In this document: positions 38,168-46,961 of the stretch, piece by piece
Layout of the letters: each line of letters begins with the position of its first letter
How positions within the stretch are numbered: the first letter of the stretch is position 1
Origin: Hymenobacter sp. DG01
Lineage (GTDB): Bacteria > Bacteroidota > Bacteroidia > Cytophagales > Hymenobacteraceae
Direction: 5' to 3'
Length of the DNA: 64,000 bases
Assembly: GCF_006352025.1 (NCBI RefSeq)
Contig: NZ_CP040936.1
Span: forward strand, 1,364,001-1,428,000
Translations under genes and position numbers: made by a program
Notes under the pieces: model-generated
Told to the model about the DNA's origin: nothing
Seen by the model: only the letters and a program-made list of their open reading frames with translations
Databases searched by the model: none

Positions 38168-38574
38168 TCCGGCGGTGAAGCGGACTACATTCGACAGGCT
38201 TGGCAGGATTTGGTTGGGACTACTAGACATTTTGTACCTCCTTTCTTTAGATCCGACATAACCCGGGCCGCGCTACCCAGCACCTTAGGGCTGCTTGGCG
38301 GGGGCTGTAGCACTCGCTACGGTAGGTAAAGTTAAAAGCCCCTCGGATGGTTCAAAATAAAAACACTATTATTTACAGCCCCGAGGCCGCTTTTTAGCCA
38401 TCTACTTGACCATCAACCGCTTTAAAACACAAATATTTTTCTCAAACAGCACCGGGCATAATCTGGCCCTAAAGTTGCCCTTCGGCCAGTGTTGAAAAAA
38501 CGGGGCTGCAGCACTTCTTCCCGACTTTTTCCTATCTTTTTCCCGGAAAAACTCCACTCACCACTTCTCTCACC
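38168..38574. other. 407-bp gap without supported gene
   Basis: Holds a small GTAGC/GCTAC hairpin at 38307-38320, an AT-rich stretch at 38350-38460, and TATCTTTT at 38533-38540 as a possible -7 element for the DUF2147 gene. No coding sequence is supported. Confidence 0.5.
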
Positions 38575-39015
38575 ATGAAAAAAATTCTGTTCCTCTGCCT
38601 GGGTATGTTCTTGGGTTTGCTAGGGGCCGCCTCCGCCCAGTCTCTCTCTCCCCTGGGGGTGTGGACCAACGCCGAGAAAAAGGCCACCTTCGAGATTTAC
38701 AAGTGCGGCAACAAGCTGTGCGGCAAAATTGTAAGCCTGACGGTACCGAACGACCCCAAGACCGGCAAACCCAAAATGGATACCATGAACCCCGACCCCA
38801 AACTGCGCACCCGTCCGCGCCTGGGCCTGGTGTTTTTGCAGGACTTCGAGTACGATGACGACAACAAGTGGGATGATGGCAAAATCTATGATCCGGAGAG
38901 CGGCAAAACTTACTCCTGCTACATGAAAATGCTGAATGCCAATAGCATGGAAGTAAAAGGCTACATCGGTTTTTCGCTGATTGGCAAGTCGCAGACCTGG
39001 ACGCGGGTTAAATAA
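38575..39015 (+). CDS. DUF2147 domain-containing secreted protein
   Basis: 146 residues. A signal peptide (about 1-21, ending ASAQ) leads into the DUF2147 domain: SPLGVWTNAEKKATFEIYKC, GNKLCGKIVSL, DFEYDDDNKWDDGKIYDPES, GKTYSCYMKM and KGYIGFSLIGKSQTWTR. The fold is a small beta-barrel of unknown function, frequent in Bacteroidota. A terminator follows at 39047. Single-gene unit. Confidence 0.93.
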   Translation: MKKILFLCLGMFLGLLGAASAQSLSPLGVWTNAEKKATFEIYKCGNKLCGKIVSLTVPNDPKTGKPKMDTMNPDPKLRTRPRLGLVFLQDFEYDDDNKWDDGKIYDPESGKTYSCYMKMLNANSMEVKGYIGFSLIGKSQTWTRVK

Positions 39016-39046
39016 ATAATAGGTAGCAGCTGTTTTCCGCTGCCGC

Positions 39047-39079
39047 AGGGCGGCGCTTCCGGTCAGGAGGCGCCGCCCT
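39047..39079 (+). terminator. Intrinsic terminator of the DUF2147 gene
   Basis: AGGGCGGCGC (39047-39056) and GCGCCGCCCT (39070-39079) are perfect complements, with TTCC/GGAG partly paired inside, then a TTGTTTTT tail. Confidence 0.85.
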
Positions 39080-39185
39080 GTTGTTTTTAGCTGGGTTAAG
39101 CCCCTTATATGGGCGGCCTGGCGTAAAGTGGCGCCCTGTTTGGTAGCTGCGGATTCGTGGCCCTCAAAACCATTTGCAGGGGGGC

Positions 39186-39845
39186 ATGTTACTCTCCTAC
39201 ACCTTACCTACTACGTTGTTGAATCTGTTCAAACGGCTTTTTTCAGGCTCTGCTCCCGCTTCTGCCGACTGGCAGCCGCTGCAGCGCAGCGCGGCCGAGG
39301 AGCAGACCCGCCAGCAGTGGGTGGCCCAGCAGGTTTACCTGAACTGGATGGGCCCCTACTTCAAGGCGTATCATTACCAGAAAGCGGGGCTGCCCAACAG
39401 CCAGTTTCGGGTAGAGCTGGCCCGGGATGAGGCGCGGCCGGGCGCCGTGTTTCTCTACGACCCCAGCATTGGACCCGGCAACTTCCGCCACCTGTTTGAT
39501 TTTATCCGGGACCGGATTCTGGCCCTGGGCTACCATCTGGGTGCCTCCAGCCAGCGTACCCTCCACCACGAGCAGTACACCGAAACGACCCAGAAGCACT
39601 TTCTGAAGCCCCGCCCCCAGGATTGCACGGCCACCGGGCGGTGCAACCAGCGCTACGGCAACATTACCGTTGACCTGGTGAGCATCAATGGGCAGCCGGG
39701 CTTTCTGCGCCTGCTGAGCAACCCCTTCGCCGATGCCATCTTCACCCCAGCTCATTCCTTTGATGAGCTGATGGAGGCCGTATTCAAAATGCCTGAGGCG
39801 CCGCCCGAGGTGCAGCAGCTTATCAGCAAATACGCCCGGCGGTAG
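39186..39845 (+). CDS. Conserved hypothetical protein
   Basis: 219 residues from the ATG at 39186; an in-frame TTG at 39174 is an alternative. No signal peptide. It contains QQVYLNWMGPYFKAYHYQKA, FLYDPSIGPGNFRHLFDFIR and a Cys/His-containing segment ending RPQDCTATGRCNQRYGNITVD. The arrangement looks like a conserved Hymenobacter-type cytoplasmic protein; no domain is recognised. It is convergent with the M1 peptidase, with a shared terminator between. Confidence 0.75.
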   Translation: MLLSYTLPTTLLNLFKRLFSGSAPASADWQPLQRSAAEEQTRQQWVAQQVYLNWMGPYFKAYHYQKAGLPNSQFRVELARDEARPGAVFLYDPSIGPGNFRHLFDFIRDRILALGYHLGASSQRTLHHEQYTETTQKHFLKPRPQDCTATGRCNQRYGNITVDLVSINGQPGFLRLLSNPFADAIFTPAHSFDELMEAVFKMPEAPPEVQQLISKYARR

Positions 39846-39877
39846 CTCTTGCCGGTTGCTGGCACGAGCATCAACGC

Positions 39878-39914
39878 AAAACAGCCCTTCTGCCGGTGGC
39901 AGAAGGGCTGTTTT
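39878..39914. terminator. Bidirectional intrinsic terminator
   Basis: AAAACAGCCCTTCTGCC (39878-39894) and its perfect complement (39898-39914) around GGT. A- and T-runs on both sides serve the convergent genes at 39186 and 39932. Confidence 0.9.
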
Positions 39915-39931
39915 ATTGAACACGTGGCCTC

Positions 39932-41956
39932 CTAGTCAGCCTCGCGGACAAAGCGGGCTTGTGAAATCAGGCCGTTGGCATCGGTCAGGCGCAGGTGGTA
40001 GAGGCCGGGAGCCAGAGGGCCAGTCTGCAGCAAGGGCGCCGCGGCGCTAATGGTCTGGCGCAGCACTACCCGGCCCGTAGCATCCGACACCTCGGCCTGG
40101 GCGCGGGGGCCCGCAAAATCCGCGAAGCGAAGCTGGCTGCGGCAGGGGTTGGGATATACCGTGAGGGTAGCAACCGACTGAGCGCGCTGGTTGGCGGTTA
40201 TCAACCCATTGTCGCGGATGTTCATGCCCGCGCCGCTGAGAATCCACTTATTGGGGTTGGGCAGGATAGTGAATATTGGGCGAGACTCGGTGAAGCTCAC
40301 CGACATCTGGGGCTTGTCCTGGCGCAGGCGCACGATGCGGCTGGTGTTGTCGGTGAAGGTGAGCAGGTACTCCATCTCCACGTCAAAGAAGGGCGTCACG
40401 GTTGGCATGGAAACGGTTTCGGTGGTAGCCAGATATACCGTAGAGCCTACCTGATTCCAGCGGATGGAAAAGATAGGGTAGCCCTCACCCCGAAACCACT
40501 GGTCAAAGAAATACTGCAGCGAGCGGCCGGCTTCGGCCTCGAAGATGCGCTGCAGGTCGCGGGTGCGGGCGGTGCGGCCGGCGTAGGTGGTCTGGTAAGT
40601 GCGCAGGGCCCGGAAAAACTTGGCGTCGTCGTTCAGCAGGTAGCGCAGCATATGAATGACTGCCGCACCTTTCTTGTAACTGAGGCGGGAGCTGAAGATG
40701 CGGCTGACGTTAGTGGTATCGGAAACAAAAACGCTGCCGCCCGGCTGGCTCATAGCCGAGTTGTGGGCCTGGTCGAGCCACTCTCGCCCGGCCTGCGGGG
40801 TAGAAAACCGGGTCAGGGACAGGTACTCCCCATAAGAAGCAAAGCCCTCATTCAGCCAGATATCTTCCCAGGCTCCGCAGGTTACATTGTCGCCAAACCA
40901 CTGGTGAAACAGCTCGTGGGCCGTAAGCGTGAAGTTGAAGCCATCCTGAGTGGTCATGGTCTGGTGCTCCATACCGCCCCCGATGGGTGCCATGCTGTGG
41001 CCGTACTTTTCACCCGCGAAGGGGTAGAGCCCTACCAGCTCCGAGAAGTTTTCAATAAAGCCGGGGGTGCGGTCAATTTCGGCGCGGTAGAAGTTTAGGG
41101 CCTCCTGATTGTACACGTAGTTGACGATGGGAATGCGCGGTCCGCCGGCCGGGTTGGCGTAGTTCACATACTCAACGTAGGGTCCCACGGCCACCGAAAT
41201 CAGGTAGTAGGCAATGGGGTAGCGCGACTTCCACTCGTAGCGCACCTGGTTGCCGGGCTGGGGCGTCACGGCCCGCAGCACCCCATTGGACCCCACGCGG
41301 TTGGTAGCGGCCGTGGTAATCCACACATCCACGGAGTCGGCCTTATCGGTGAGGACCTGCTTGCAGGGCCACCACTCGTAGGCGTTGTAGGGCTCCGACA
41401 AGCTCCAGGTAGTGCTGACGTTGAAGCCCGGCGCCACCCGGGTATTGAGGGCATTGCCAATGGCAGCCGCGTTGCTGTTGGGGGCCGTGCCGTGGTACAC
41501 AATCTGGGCCGTGAACAACGCATTGGGCTTCACGGGCTGGCTCAGGCCCACGGTTACATCGCCCAGGCCCTGGCGGCGCGTGCCCTGCGCGCTGCTGCCA
41601 TCCATATACACGGCGTCAATTATCAGGGAAGAGTACAGCTCGAAAGCCAGGGAATCGAGCCCCTGGGGACCGGCCTGGCCCTTGATGGTCACGATGCCCC
41701 CCACGTTGCGGGAGGTGTTGCTCAGGTTCAGATCCAGCTTGTAGTACTTCACATCGTAGCGCGCCATTTTCTGGCGGTGGCTGAGGCTGGCGTAGCTGGT
41801 GGAGCGCTGAGCGGCTCCTTCGTGCGCCTGGGCACAGGCCGCGGCGGCGGCCCCGGTCAGGTCGGCTGGTACGGGCTGGTACGTGGGCAGCTGGGCCGCG
41901 GCCATCAGGCTACAGGCCAAACCGGCAAGCATGAGAATAAAGCGTAATGCAGGCAT
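39932..41956 (-). CDS. M1 family aminopeptidase with T9SS type A sorting domain
   Basis: 674 residues from the ATG at 41956, which starts the signal peptide MPALRFILMLAGLACSLMAA; the frame extends to 41995 without support. The M1 N-terminal beta domain is followed by PIGGGMEHQTM (exopeptidase-type motif), HELFHQWFGDN (zinc) and EDIWLNEGFASYGEY (third ligand). The last 80 residues (LTVYPNPCRSQLRFADF, LYHLRLTDANGLISQARFVR) form a T9SS Por-type sorting domain. It is expected on the cell surface or secreted, where it cleaves peptides. Confidence 0.93.
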   Translation of the reverse strand: MPALRFILMLAGLACSLMAAAQLPTYQPVPADLTGAAAAACAQAHEGAAQRSTSYASLSHRQKMARYDVKYYKLDLNLSNTSRNVGGIVTIKGQAGPQGLDSLAFELYSSLIIDAVYMDGSSAQGTRRQGLGDVTVGLSQPVKPNALFTAQIVYHGTAPNSNAAAIGNALNTRVAPGFNVSTTWSLSEPYNAYEWWPCKQVLTDKADSVDVWITTAATNRVGSNGVLRAVTPQPGNQVRYEWKSRYPIAYYLISVAVGPYVEYVNYANPAGGPRIPIVNYVYNQEALNFYRAEIDRTPGFIENFSELVGLYPFAGEKYGHSMAPIGGGMEHQTMTTQDGFNFTLTAHELFHQWFGDNVTCGAWEDIWLNEGFASYGEYLSLTRFSTPQAGREWLDQAHNSAMSQPGGSVFVSDTTNVSRIFSSRLSYKKGAAVIHMLRYLLNDDAKFFRALRTYQTTYAGRTARTRDLQRIFEAEAGRSLQYFFDQWFRGEGYPIFSIRWNQVGSTVYLATTETVSMPTVTPFFDVEMEYLLTFTDNTSRIVRLRQDKPQMSVSFTESRPIFTILPNPNKWILSGAGMNIRDNGLITANQRAQSVATLTVYPNPCRSQLRFADFAGPRAQAEVSDATGRVVLRQTISAAAPLLQTGPLAPGLYHLRLTDANGLISQARFVREAD

Positions 41957-42054
41957 AGGGACAGGAAAAATAGAAAGGCGGGATGCTGGTAGCAAGGTAA
42001 GCAGTGGCCCCTAGAAAAACGCTGAAGGGCAATGACTTTGGGGTGAATGCCTTG

Positions 42055-42062
42055 TATCTTTC
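42055..42062 (+). promoter_or_regulatory. -7-like element TATCTTTC upstream of the CHU_C gene
   Basis: TATCTTTC differs from TAnnTTTG at the last base and lies 32 nt before the ATG at 42095. A CTTTG at 42036-42040 is upstream. If used, the ATG at 42047 could not be the start. Confidence 0.35.
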
Positions 42063-42094
42063 CGTACTGCTCACTCACTACCTGCACTGCCTAT

Positions 42095-44341
42095 ATGCCA
42101 ACTTCTACTCTTGTGGTTATTTTCCAGCGTGGCGTTCTGCTGTGGCTGCTCTGCCTGCTGGCCCCGGCAGCCCGGGCCACCCACATTGTGGGCGGCGAGC
42201 TGGACCTGCAATACCTGTCGGGCAACCGCTACCAGCTGACCCTTAACCTGTATTTCGATGCCGTAAACGGGCAGGCCGGCGCCCTCGACCGGGAGCTTAC
42301 GGCCAGCATTTTCGAGAAGGGCAACAACCGCCGGATGCTGGACGTGCCGCTGCCCCTGACCAGCAACACCCTCGTCAACTACACCAACCCGGCCTGCACT
42401 ACCCCCTCCCTGGTTACTAGGCGCCTGATTTATTCCCAGGTCATTACCCTGACCAGCCAGGCCTACGGCAGTCCGAACGGCTACTATGCGGCCGTAGAGC
42501 GCTGCTGCCGCAACAATGGCATCAGCAATATTATTGATCCGGGCGGGGCCGCTCAGACGTTCTACCTGGAGTTTCCGGCCGTGGTGCGGGGCGGGCAGGC
42601 TTTCCGTAACTCCACGCCGCGCATTTTCCCGCCCCTGAGCGACTATGCTTGCCGCGGCGAGCTGTTCTATTACAACTTCAGCGGTACTGATGCCGACGGC
42701 GACTCCCTGGTGTACGACCTGGTAACGCCCCTGAATGGCTCGTCCAACACGTTTACCCCCAAACCCGCCCGGGCCTCCGCGGCCCCCTACAGCACCATAC
42801 GCTGGGCCGACAGCCTCTCGGTAAACCGCCAGATTCCGGGGCGGCCTACCCTGAGCATCGGGCGGTTTACGGGGCGGCTGGAGGTACGGCCTACCCGCCT
42901 AGGCCTGTTTGTGTTTGGGGTGCGCTGCACTGAGTACCGGAAGGGAGTGCGATTAGGAGAAGCCCGGCGCGATTTTCAGCTCAAAGTCATCAACTGCCCC
43001 ACCAATGCCCGCCCGAAAGTAGTAATGCAGGTACCCGGCCGCAGCCGCCCCTACCAGCTCGGGCGCGATACGCTGCGCATGACGCCCACCACCGGCCGCT
43101 GTTTCACCCTGAAGTTCACTGACCCGGACCCCACCTCGACCCTGACGTTGTCGTTGCGGCCGGTTAATTTCTCGGTGCCCCTGCCCACGCTCAGCGTGCA
43201 GCAGGGCATGGTGCGGGCGCCCGGCGCCCCCGATACGCTGGTGTCGCAGCTTTGCTTCCCGGCCTGCTTTAACACCCGGGGCCAGGTGTTTCTGCTGGAT
43301 GTGATTGTGGCCGACGATGGCTGCAGCCTGCCCAAGCGCGACACCGTGCGGGTAGCCGTTACCTCCATTCCTGACCCCAATGCCCCACCCCTGCTGCGCA
43401 CCACTGCCGCCCTGCCCCTGCGCGCCCGTCCCGGCGACCTGATTAACTTCGAGTTAGTAGCGGCCGACCCCGACAACGACCCGCTCACCCTGGAAATGAG
43501 CGGCCGGGGCTTCTCGCCGACGGCCCTCGGCGCCCAGCTTACTCAACTGCAAACCAATGGCCAGCTAACGGGCCGCTTCAGCTGGCGCGTTGATTGCCGG
43601 GCTGTGGATAAGCCACTCTATGAGTTTGAATTTACGGCGGCGGCTACCCCCTGCGCCGAGCGGCAGGCCACCACGGTGGTCGTGCCCATCCAGATTGATT
43701 ACCTCAACCACGCCCCCGCCCTAACCAGTACCCTGCCGCCTGCGGCTGGCTCTTCGCCCGTGCCCGTCGTGATTAGGCGGCCCATCGGGGGCATGTACGA
43801 AGCAACGTTGGCGGGGCTGGATATTGACCAGGATGCCCTGACCCTGGCAGCTACGGGCGCCGGCTTCGACCTGGCCGCGGCCGGCATGAGCTTCGAGGCT
43901 CGCAACGGCACGGGCCAGGCCGCTGGCACATTCCGGTGGGAAGCCAACTGCGAGGCCGTGCGCCGTAATGGCCTGGAGGTAACGTTCGTGCTCCAGGAAA
44001 GCACCTGCCGCCCGCAGCCCCAGACCCGGGTGGTTCGTTTTGAGGTAGAGCCCCCGCCCGCGCGCGAATTCATTCCCTCCAACATCATTACGCCCTACCA
44101 GCGCGACGACAAAAACGACTACTTCGAGCTGGATAACCTAAAAAACAACCTGCCCCCGGATTTCTGCGACTCCCGCTTTGCCGACATCGACATCTTCAAC
44201 CGCTGGGGCGCCCGCGTGTACCACACCACCAACCGCAGCTTCCGCTGGGACGGGGACGGCCTGCCCGCCGGGGTGTATTATTACCTCATCGAATTTACGG
44301 ACAAGAAACGCTACAAAGGCACCGTTACCATTGCCAACTAA
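42095..44341 (+). CDS. Large surface protein with CHU_C gliding-motility/T9SS type B C-terminal domain
   Basis: 748 residues from the ATG at 42095, which begins a good signal peptide (TLVVIFQRGVLLWLLCLLAP, ending ARA); 42047 is an alternative. The mature protein begins THIVGGELDLQYLSGNRYQL, a segment common to this family. Cadherin-like repeats follow, with the DPDNDPLTL and DIDQDALTL patterns that bind calcium in related folds. The final 90 residues hold the CHU_C domain: FIPSNIITPYQRDDKNDYFE, then DIFNRWGARVYH and GVYYYLIEF. It is expected to be exported by T9SS and attached to the surface. Confidence 0.93.
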   Translation: MPTSTLVVIFQRGVLLWLLCLLAPAARATHIVGGELDLQYLSGNRYQLTLNLYFDAVNGQAGALDRELTASIFEKGNNRRMLDVPLPLTSNTLVNYTNPACTTPSLVTRRLIYSQVITLTSQAYGSPNGYYAAVERCCRNNGISNIIDPGGAAQTFYLEFPAVVRGGQAFRNSTPRIFPPLSDYACRGELFYYNFSGTDADGDSLVYDLVTPLNGSSNTFTPKPARASAAPYSTIRWADSLSVNRQIPGRPTLSIGRFTGRLEVRPTRLGLFVFGVRCTEYRKGVRLGEARRDFQLKVINCPTNARPKVVMQVPGRSRPYQLGRDTLRMTPTTGRCFTLKFTDPDPTSTLTLSLRPVNFSVPLPTLSVQQGMVRAPGAPDTLVSQLCFPACFNTRGQVFLLDVIVADDGCSLPKRDTVRVAVTSIPDPNAPPLLRTTAALPLRARPGDLINFELVAADPDNDPLTLEMSGRGFSPTALGAQLTQLQTNGQLTGRFSWRVDCRAVDKPLYEFEFTAAATPCAERQATTVVVPIQIDYLNHAPALTSTLPPAAGSSPVPVVIRRPIGGMYEATLAGLDIDQDALTLAATGAGFDLAAAGMSFEARNGTGQAAGTFRWEANCEAVRRNGLEVTFVLQESTCRPQPQTRVVRFEVEPPPAREFIPSNIITPYQRDDKNDYFELDNLKNNLPPDFCDSRFADIDIFNRWGARVYHTTNRSFRWDGDGLPAGVYYYLIEFTDKKRYKGTVTIAN

Positions 44342-44355
44342 GCGGCTTCGGTACA

Positions 44356-44392
44356 CACAGAAAAAGCCCGGCCGGGCCGGGCTTTTTCTGTG
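44356..44392. terminator. Bidirectional terminator, 18-bp stem
   Basis: CACAGAAAAAGCCCGGCC (44356-44373) pairs perfectly with 44375-44392. The A/T runs lie inside the stem. It separates the convergent genes at 42095 and 44459. Confidence 0.85.
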
Positions 44393-44458
44393 AAACGCGG
44401 GGGCTTTCTACCTCCCGCCAAAGTATTAGGCAACGGGGCAGCCGGGTCGAGGCGGGCT

Positions 44459-45103
44459 TTAATACAGGAACAGAAACACCGCGAACAGCCCTACCCATAG
44501 CACATCAATGAAGTGCCAGTACAGGGTAATCATGCGCAGCTGCAGGCGGCGGTAGGGGTTGCGAATGAATACCAGGCTCCGGACGGCGTCGCGGGAGGCA
44601 TGGTGGGTACGCAGCAGCAGGGCCAGCAGAAACAGCATGCCCCCCAGCAGGTGGGCTACGTGCAGGGCCGAGAGCAGGTACACAAACGTGCCGCTGGCTA
44701 CCCCATCCAGGGCCACGCCCTGGGTAGTCAGCTCGCGCCAGCCCAACACCTGCAGGCCGGCAAATACACTGCTCAGCAGCAGCGTAGCCCCCAGACAACG
44801 GCCCAGCCCGGTCAGGTCGTCGTGGGCGTAAAGGCGGCGGGCCTGGTTGATGGTGTAGCTGCTAATGAGCAGCACAATGGTACTCAGGGAGAAGAAGCGC
44901 GGGAGCGGGTAAATGCCCGTAGGGGCATCACTCTGGTGGCGGGTGTAGGCATAGGCTACTACCAGCATCAGGAACAGCACGGTAATGCCGCCCAGGCCCA
45001 GGTAAAGCATCAACAGCATGGGCGGTACCCGCTCCATACGCTGGAAGGCCGAAGCCGGCCGGCCGGCTCCAATTTTGTTGGTTCGTTCTTGGTCGGAATT
45101 CAT
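44459..45103 (-). CDS. Heme-copper oxidase subunit III-like protein
   Basis: 214 residues from the ATG at 45103; the frame up to 45202 is a proline/Cys-rich stretch without support. Five to six transmembrane helices are visible: MLLMLYLGLGGITVLFLMLV, FFSLSTIVLLISSYTINQA, LGATLLLSSVFAGLQVLGW, GTFVYLLSALHVAHLLGGML and LYWHFIDVLWVGLFAVFLFL. The last matches the conserved COX III end (YWHFVDVVWLFLF). No other oxidase subunits lie nearby, so it may be an isolated copy that assembles with a complex encoded elsewhere. Confidence 0.85.
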   Translation of the reverse strand: MNSDQERTNKIGAGRPASAFQRMERVPPMLLMLYLGLGGITVLFLMLVVAYAYTRHQSDAPTGIYPLPRFFSLSTIVLLISSYTINQARRLYAHDDLTGLGRCLGATLLLSSVFAGLQVLGWRELTTQGVALDGVASGTFVYLLSALHVAHLLGGMLFLLALLLRTHHASRDAVRSLVFIRNPYRRLQLRMITLYWHFIDVLWVGLFAVFLFLY

Positions 45104-45212
45104 GAGGTGAGAGGCGGGACTACGTGCCAGTAAGCAAACCAATCTGCAGCCCTTTAGTTCCGGCCCACCGGGGCCAACCTGACAGGAAGAGCGTTGGAGC
45201 AAGATACGTAAA

Positions 45213-45268
45213 AAGCTCCTCGCCCGGCGTGCTTCTTTCGGGCGAAAAGCACACGCAGCGAGGAGCTT
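45213..45268 (-). terminator. Terminator of the 45347-45920 unit
   Basis: AAGCTCCTCGC (45213-45223) and GCGAGGAGCTT (45258-45268) are perfect complements; GTGCTT/AAGCAC pair inside. The minus strand has a T-run after the stem. Confidence 0.8.
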
Positions 45269-45346
45269 ACTACTCCGGAATACATATCAGTCCAGCCCCT
45301 GACCCCGAGCCGCCGGAAAGCAGGCTCGCCCGGGTAAAGCGTACAG

Positions 45347-45694
45347 CTAGCTACCCCGAAAAAACGAGCCGATTTTGCCCAGCACGGCATTCAGGGTAAT
45401 CTTGGCTGAGCGGCCCGTACCGAAGGTGACGTGGGTTTTGCCCGCTACCCGCATATCCAGCACCAGGCCTAACTGCAGGGCCAGGTCGTTGAGCTGCTGC
45501 AGCGGGTCGAGGGGGGAGCCGGTTTTGGGTTTGGGGGGCGCGTTGGGGTCTTTAGGCGGGCCGCTGGTGATTTTATCGAAAACGCGCTGGCTGGGAAAGT
45601 TGACGATGAGGTAGCCCCCGGAGCCCGCCACCTGCACGTCGTCGCCGTCGAGGGTGATAACCAGCCGGGCTTCTACGTCGAGGCCGCTAGCCAA
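45347..45694 (-). CDS. Unknown protein, second gene of overlapping pair
   Basis: 115 residues, no signal peptide. The N-terminal half is beta-rich (ARLVITLDGDDVQVAGSGGY, LIVNFPSQRVFDKI). A proline-rich linker (PPKDPNAPPKPKTG) follows, then DPLQQLNDLALQLGLVLDMR and VTFGTGRSAKITLNAVLGKI. Its start overlaps the stop of the 45687 gene by 8 nt, so the two are translationally coupled. No family is recognised. Both proteins show a beta-strand region of the same length and style, so a paired complex is plausible. Confidence 0.75.
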   Translation of the reverse strand: MASGLDVEARLVITLDGDDVQVAGSGGYLIVNFPSQRVFDKITSGPPKDPNAPPKPKTGSPLDPLQQLNDLALQLGLVLDMRVAGKTHVTFGTGRSAKITLNAVLGKIGSFFRGS

Positions 45695-45920
45695 GGGTAC
45701 TGGGGTTGGCGGGGGGTAGGGCGCCGGAGGGCGGGTTTTCGCCGCGGGTCCGGATGCGCAGGGAGCCGTTCAGGCGCCAGGTGGTGGGCGTGGTTGGGTT
45801 GGCGGGGTTGGGCACCTGCAGTTCCATTTGCTCGAAGTTGAAGGCTACCTCTACCCCGCCCGAAAGCTTGGATAACAGGGAAGCGGCCGTATCGGCCCAG
45901 GAAGTAGGTTGGTCTGGCAT
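45687..45920 (-). CDS. Unknown protein, first gene of overlapping pair
   Basis: 77 residues from the ATG at 45920; the frame extends upstream to 46034 without support. It has a short helical start (SWADTAASLLSKLSGGVEVA), a beta region FNFEQMELQVPNPANPTTPT, WRLNGSLRIRTRGENPPSGA, and a proline-rich C-terminus. Its stop overlaps the start of the next gene. No family is recognised. The opposite-strand gene at 46122 is divergent, so the 200 bp between hold both promoters. Confidence 0.7.
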   Translation of the reverse strand: MPDQPTSWADTAASLLSKLSGGVEVAFNFEQMELQVPNPANPTTPTTWRLNGSLRIRTRGENPPSGALPPANPSTLG

Positions 45921-46121
45921 AGCTGCGAAGCTAAAGGAAGAATGAATTGAAAAGCGCGGAAACGAAGCCGCCGGCCTCTGCAAACGGTCCGGCGCGGGGC
46001 AAGTTACGAGTTGGGGCTGGCAAGACCTTTGCAACGGCCGGTTTGGCCCTCCGGTATCAAAACCCGAAAAGCTTGCGTATGCAGCTCAACGGTTGGTTTT
46101 CCACCTCCTTCTTTCTGCTCT

Positions 46122-46919
46122 ATGTCTTCCCTTCGTCTTTTGGTAACCGGCCTCAGCCTGGCCGCTACCCCCGCCCTGGCCCAAAACCTTCCTTCCATCG
46201 ACTGTGCCCACCCCTTCGGCCTTTACGATAATATGGAGATGGTGTATCAGCTGCAGGATGCCCGCGGCAAAGCCACTGGCACCATCCGCAACCGTGTGGT
46301 TAGCCTGGGCTCCGAGCAAAACAAGAATCAAACGATTACTACGAATACCGTGCTGCTGAAAAGCGGTATGTACGATACGAAAAACAAGCTCCTGCGCCTT
46401 CAGGACCTTACCTTCCGCTGCCGCCAGGATACCAGCTTCACCGATGGCAGCGCTGAGCTAAATCCCGAGAGCCTGCGCTCCTTCCGCGACCGGCGCTTTG
46501 CCTACGCGCCCGTGCCTTTGGCCTGGCCCAACCAGCCTACGGTAGGCTCGGAGCTGCCCGGCGGCGGTATTACGGTGCAGGTCAGCAGCACGGCCGTGGA
46601 TATTGCCCAGGTATATACCAGTGTGCGGAAGCGGCGCGTAACGGGCACTGAAAGCGTGACTACCCCGGCCGGTACCTTCCAGTGCTATAAGGTGGAAGCC
46701 GAGCGGGAAAGCGCCACCGCCGCCCGCGCCGATATGGTGATGCGCAACGTGGTGCGCGTAGTTGATTACTACTCCCCGGCCGTGGGCCTTGTGAAGTCGG
46801 AGGTGTACGATAAGAAAGGCAAGCTGGAGCAGGTGCGCCTGCTGGCCGCCATCAACAAAGAGTCGGCGGCGGATGCAGTGGAGAAAACCAAGGAGAAGTA
46901 CAAGGTCAAAAAATCGTAA
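46122..46919 (+). CDS. Periplasmic protein, DUF3108/TapB-like
   Basis: 265 residues from the ATG at 46122, after which the signal peptide (about 1-20, ending ALAQ) begins; the longer frame from 46011 has no support. The beta-rich mature protein shows VYQLQDARGKATGTIRNRVV, VTTPAGTFQCYKVEAERES and NVVRVVDYYSPAVGLVKSEV, the pattern of DUF3108-like lipoprotein-binding folds. Function unknown. It is followed closely by the DUF4920 gene (42 bp), and the two may form an operon. Confidence 0.75.
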   Translation: MSSLRLLVTGLSLAATPALAQNLPSIDCAHPFGLYDNMEMVYQLQDARGKATGTIRNRVVSLGSEQNKNQTITTNTVLLKSGMYDTKNKLLRLQDLTFRCRQDTSFTDGSAELNPESLRSFRDRRFAYAPVPLAWPNQPTVGSELPGGGITVQVSSTAVDIAQVYTSVRKRRVTGTESVTTPAGTFQCYKVEAERESATAARADMVMRNVVRVVDYYSPAVGLVKSEVYDKKGKLEQVRLLAAINKESAADAVEKTKEKYKVKKS

Positions 46920-46961
46920 CTTCAGGTCGGGTTTTCCTTTCACCTCTCAGCCTCTCTGATC

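Noticed and set aside
38129..38329. 66-codon frame in the hairpin-rich gap
   Set aside because: It overlaps stem-loops D and E and has no codon bias or homologue-like features.
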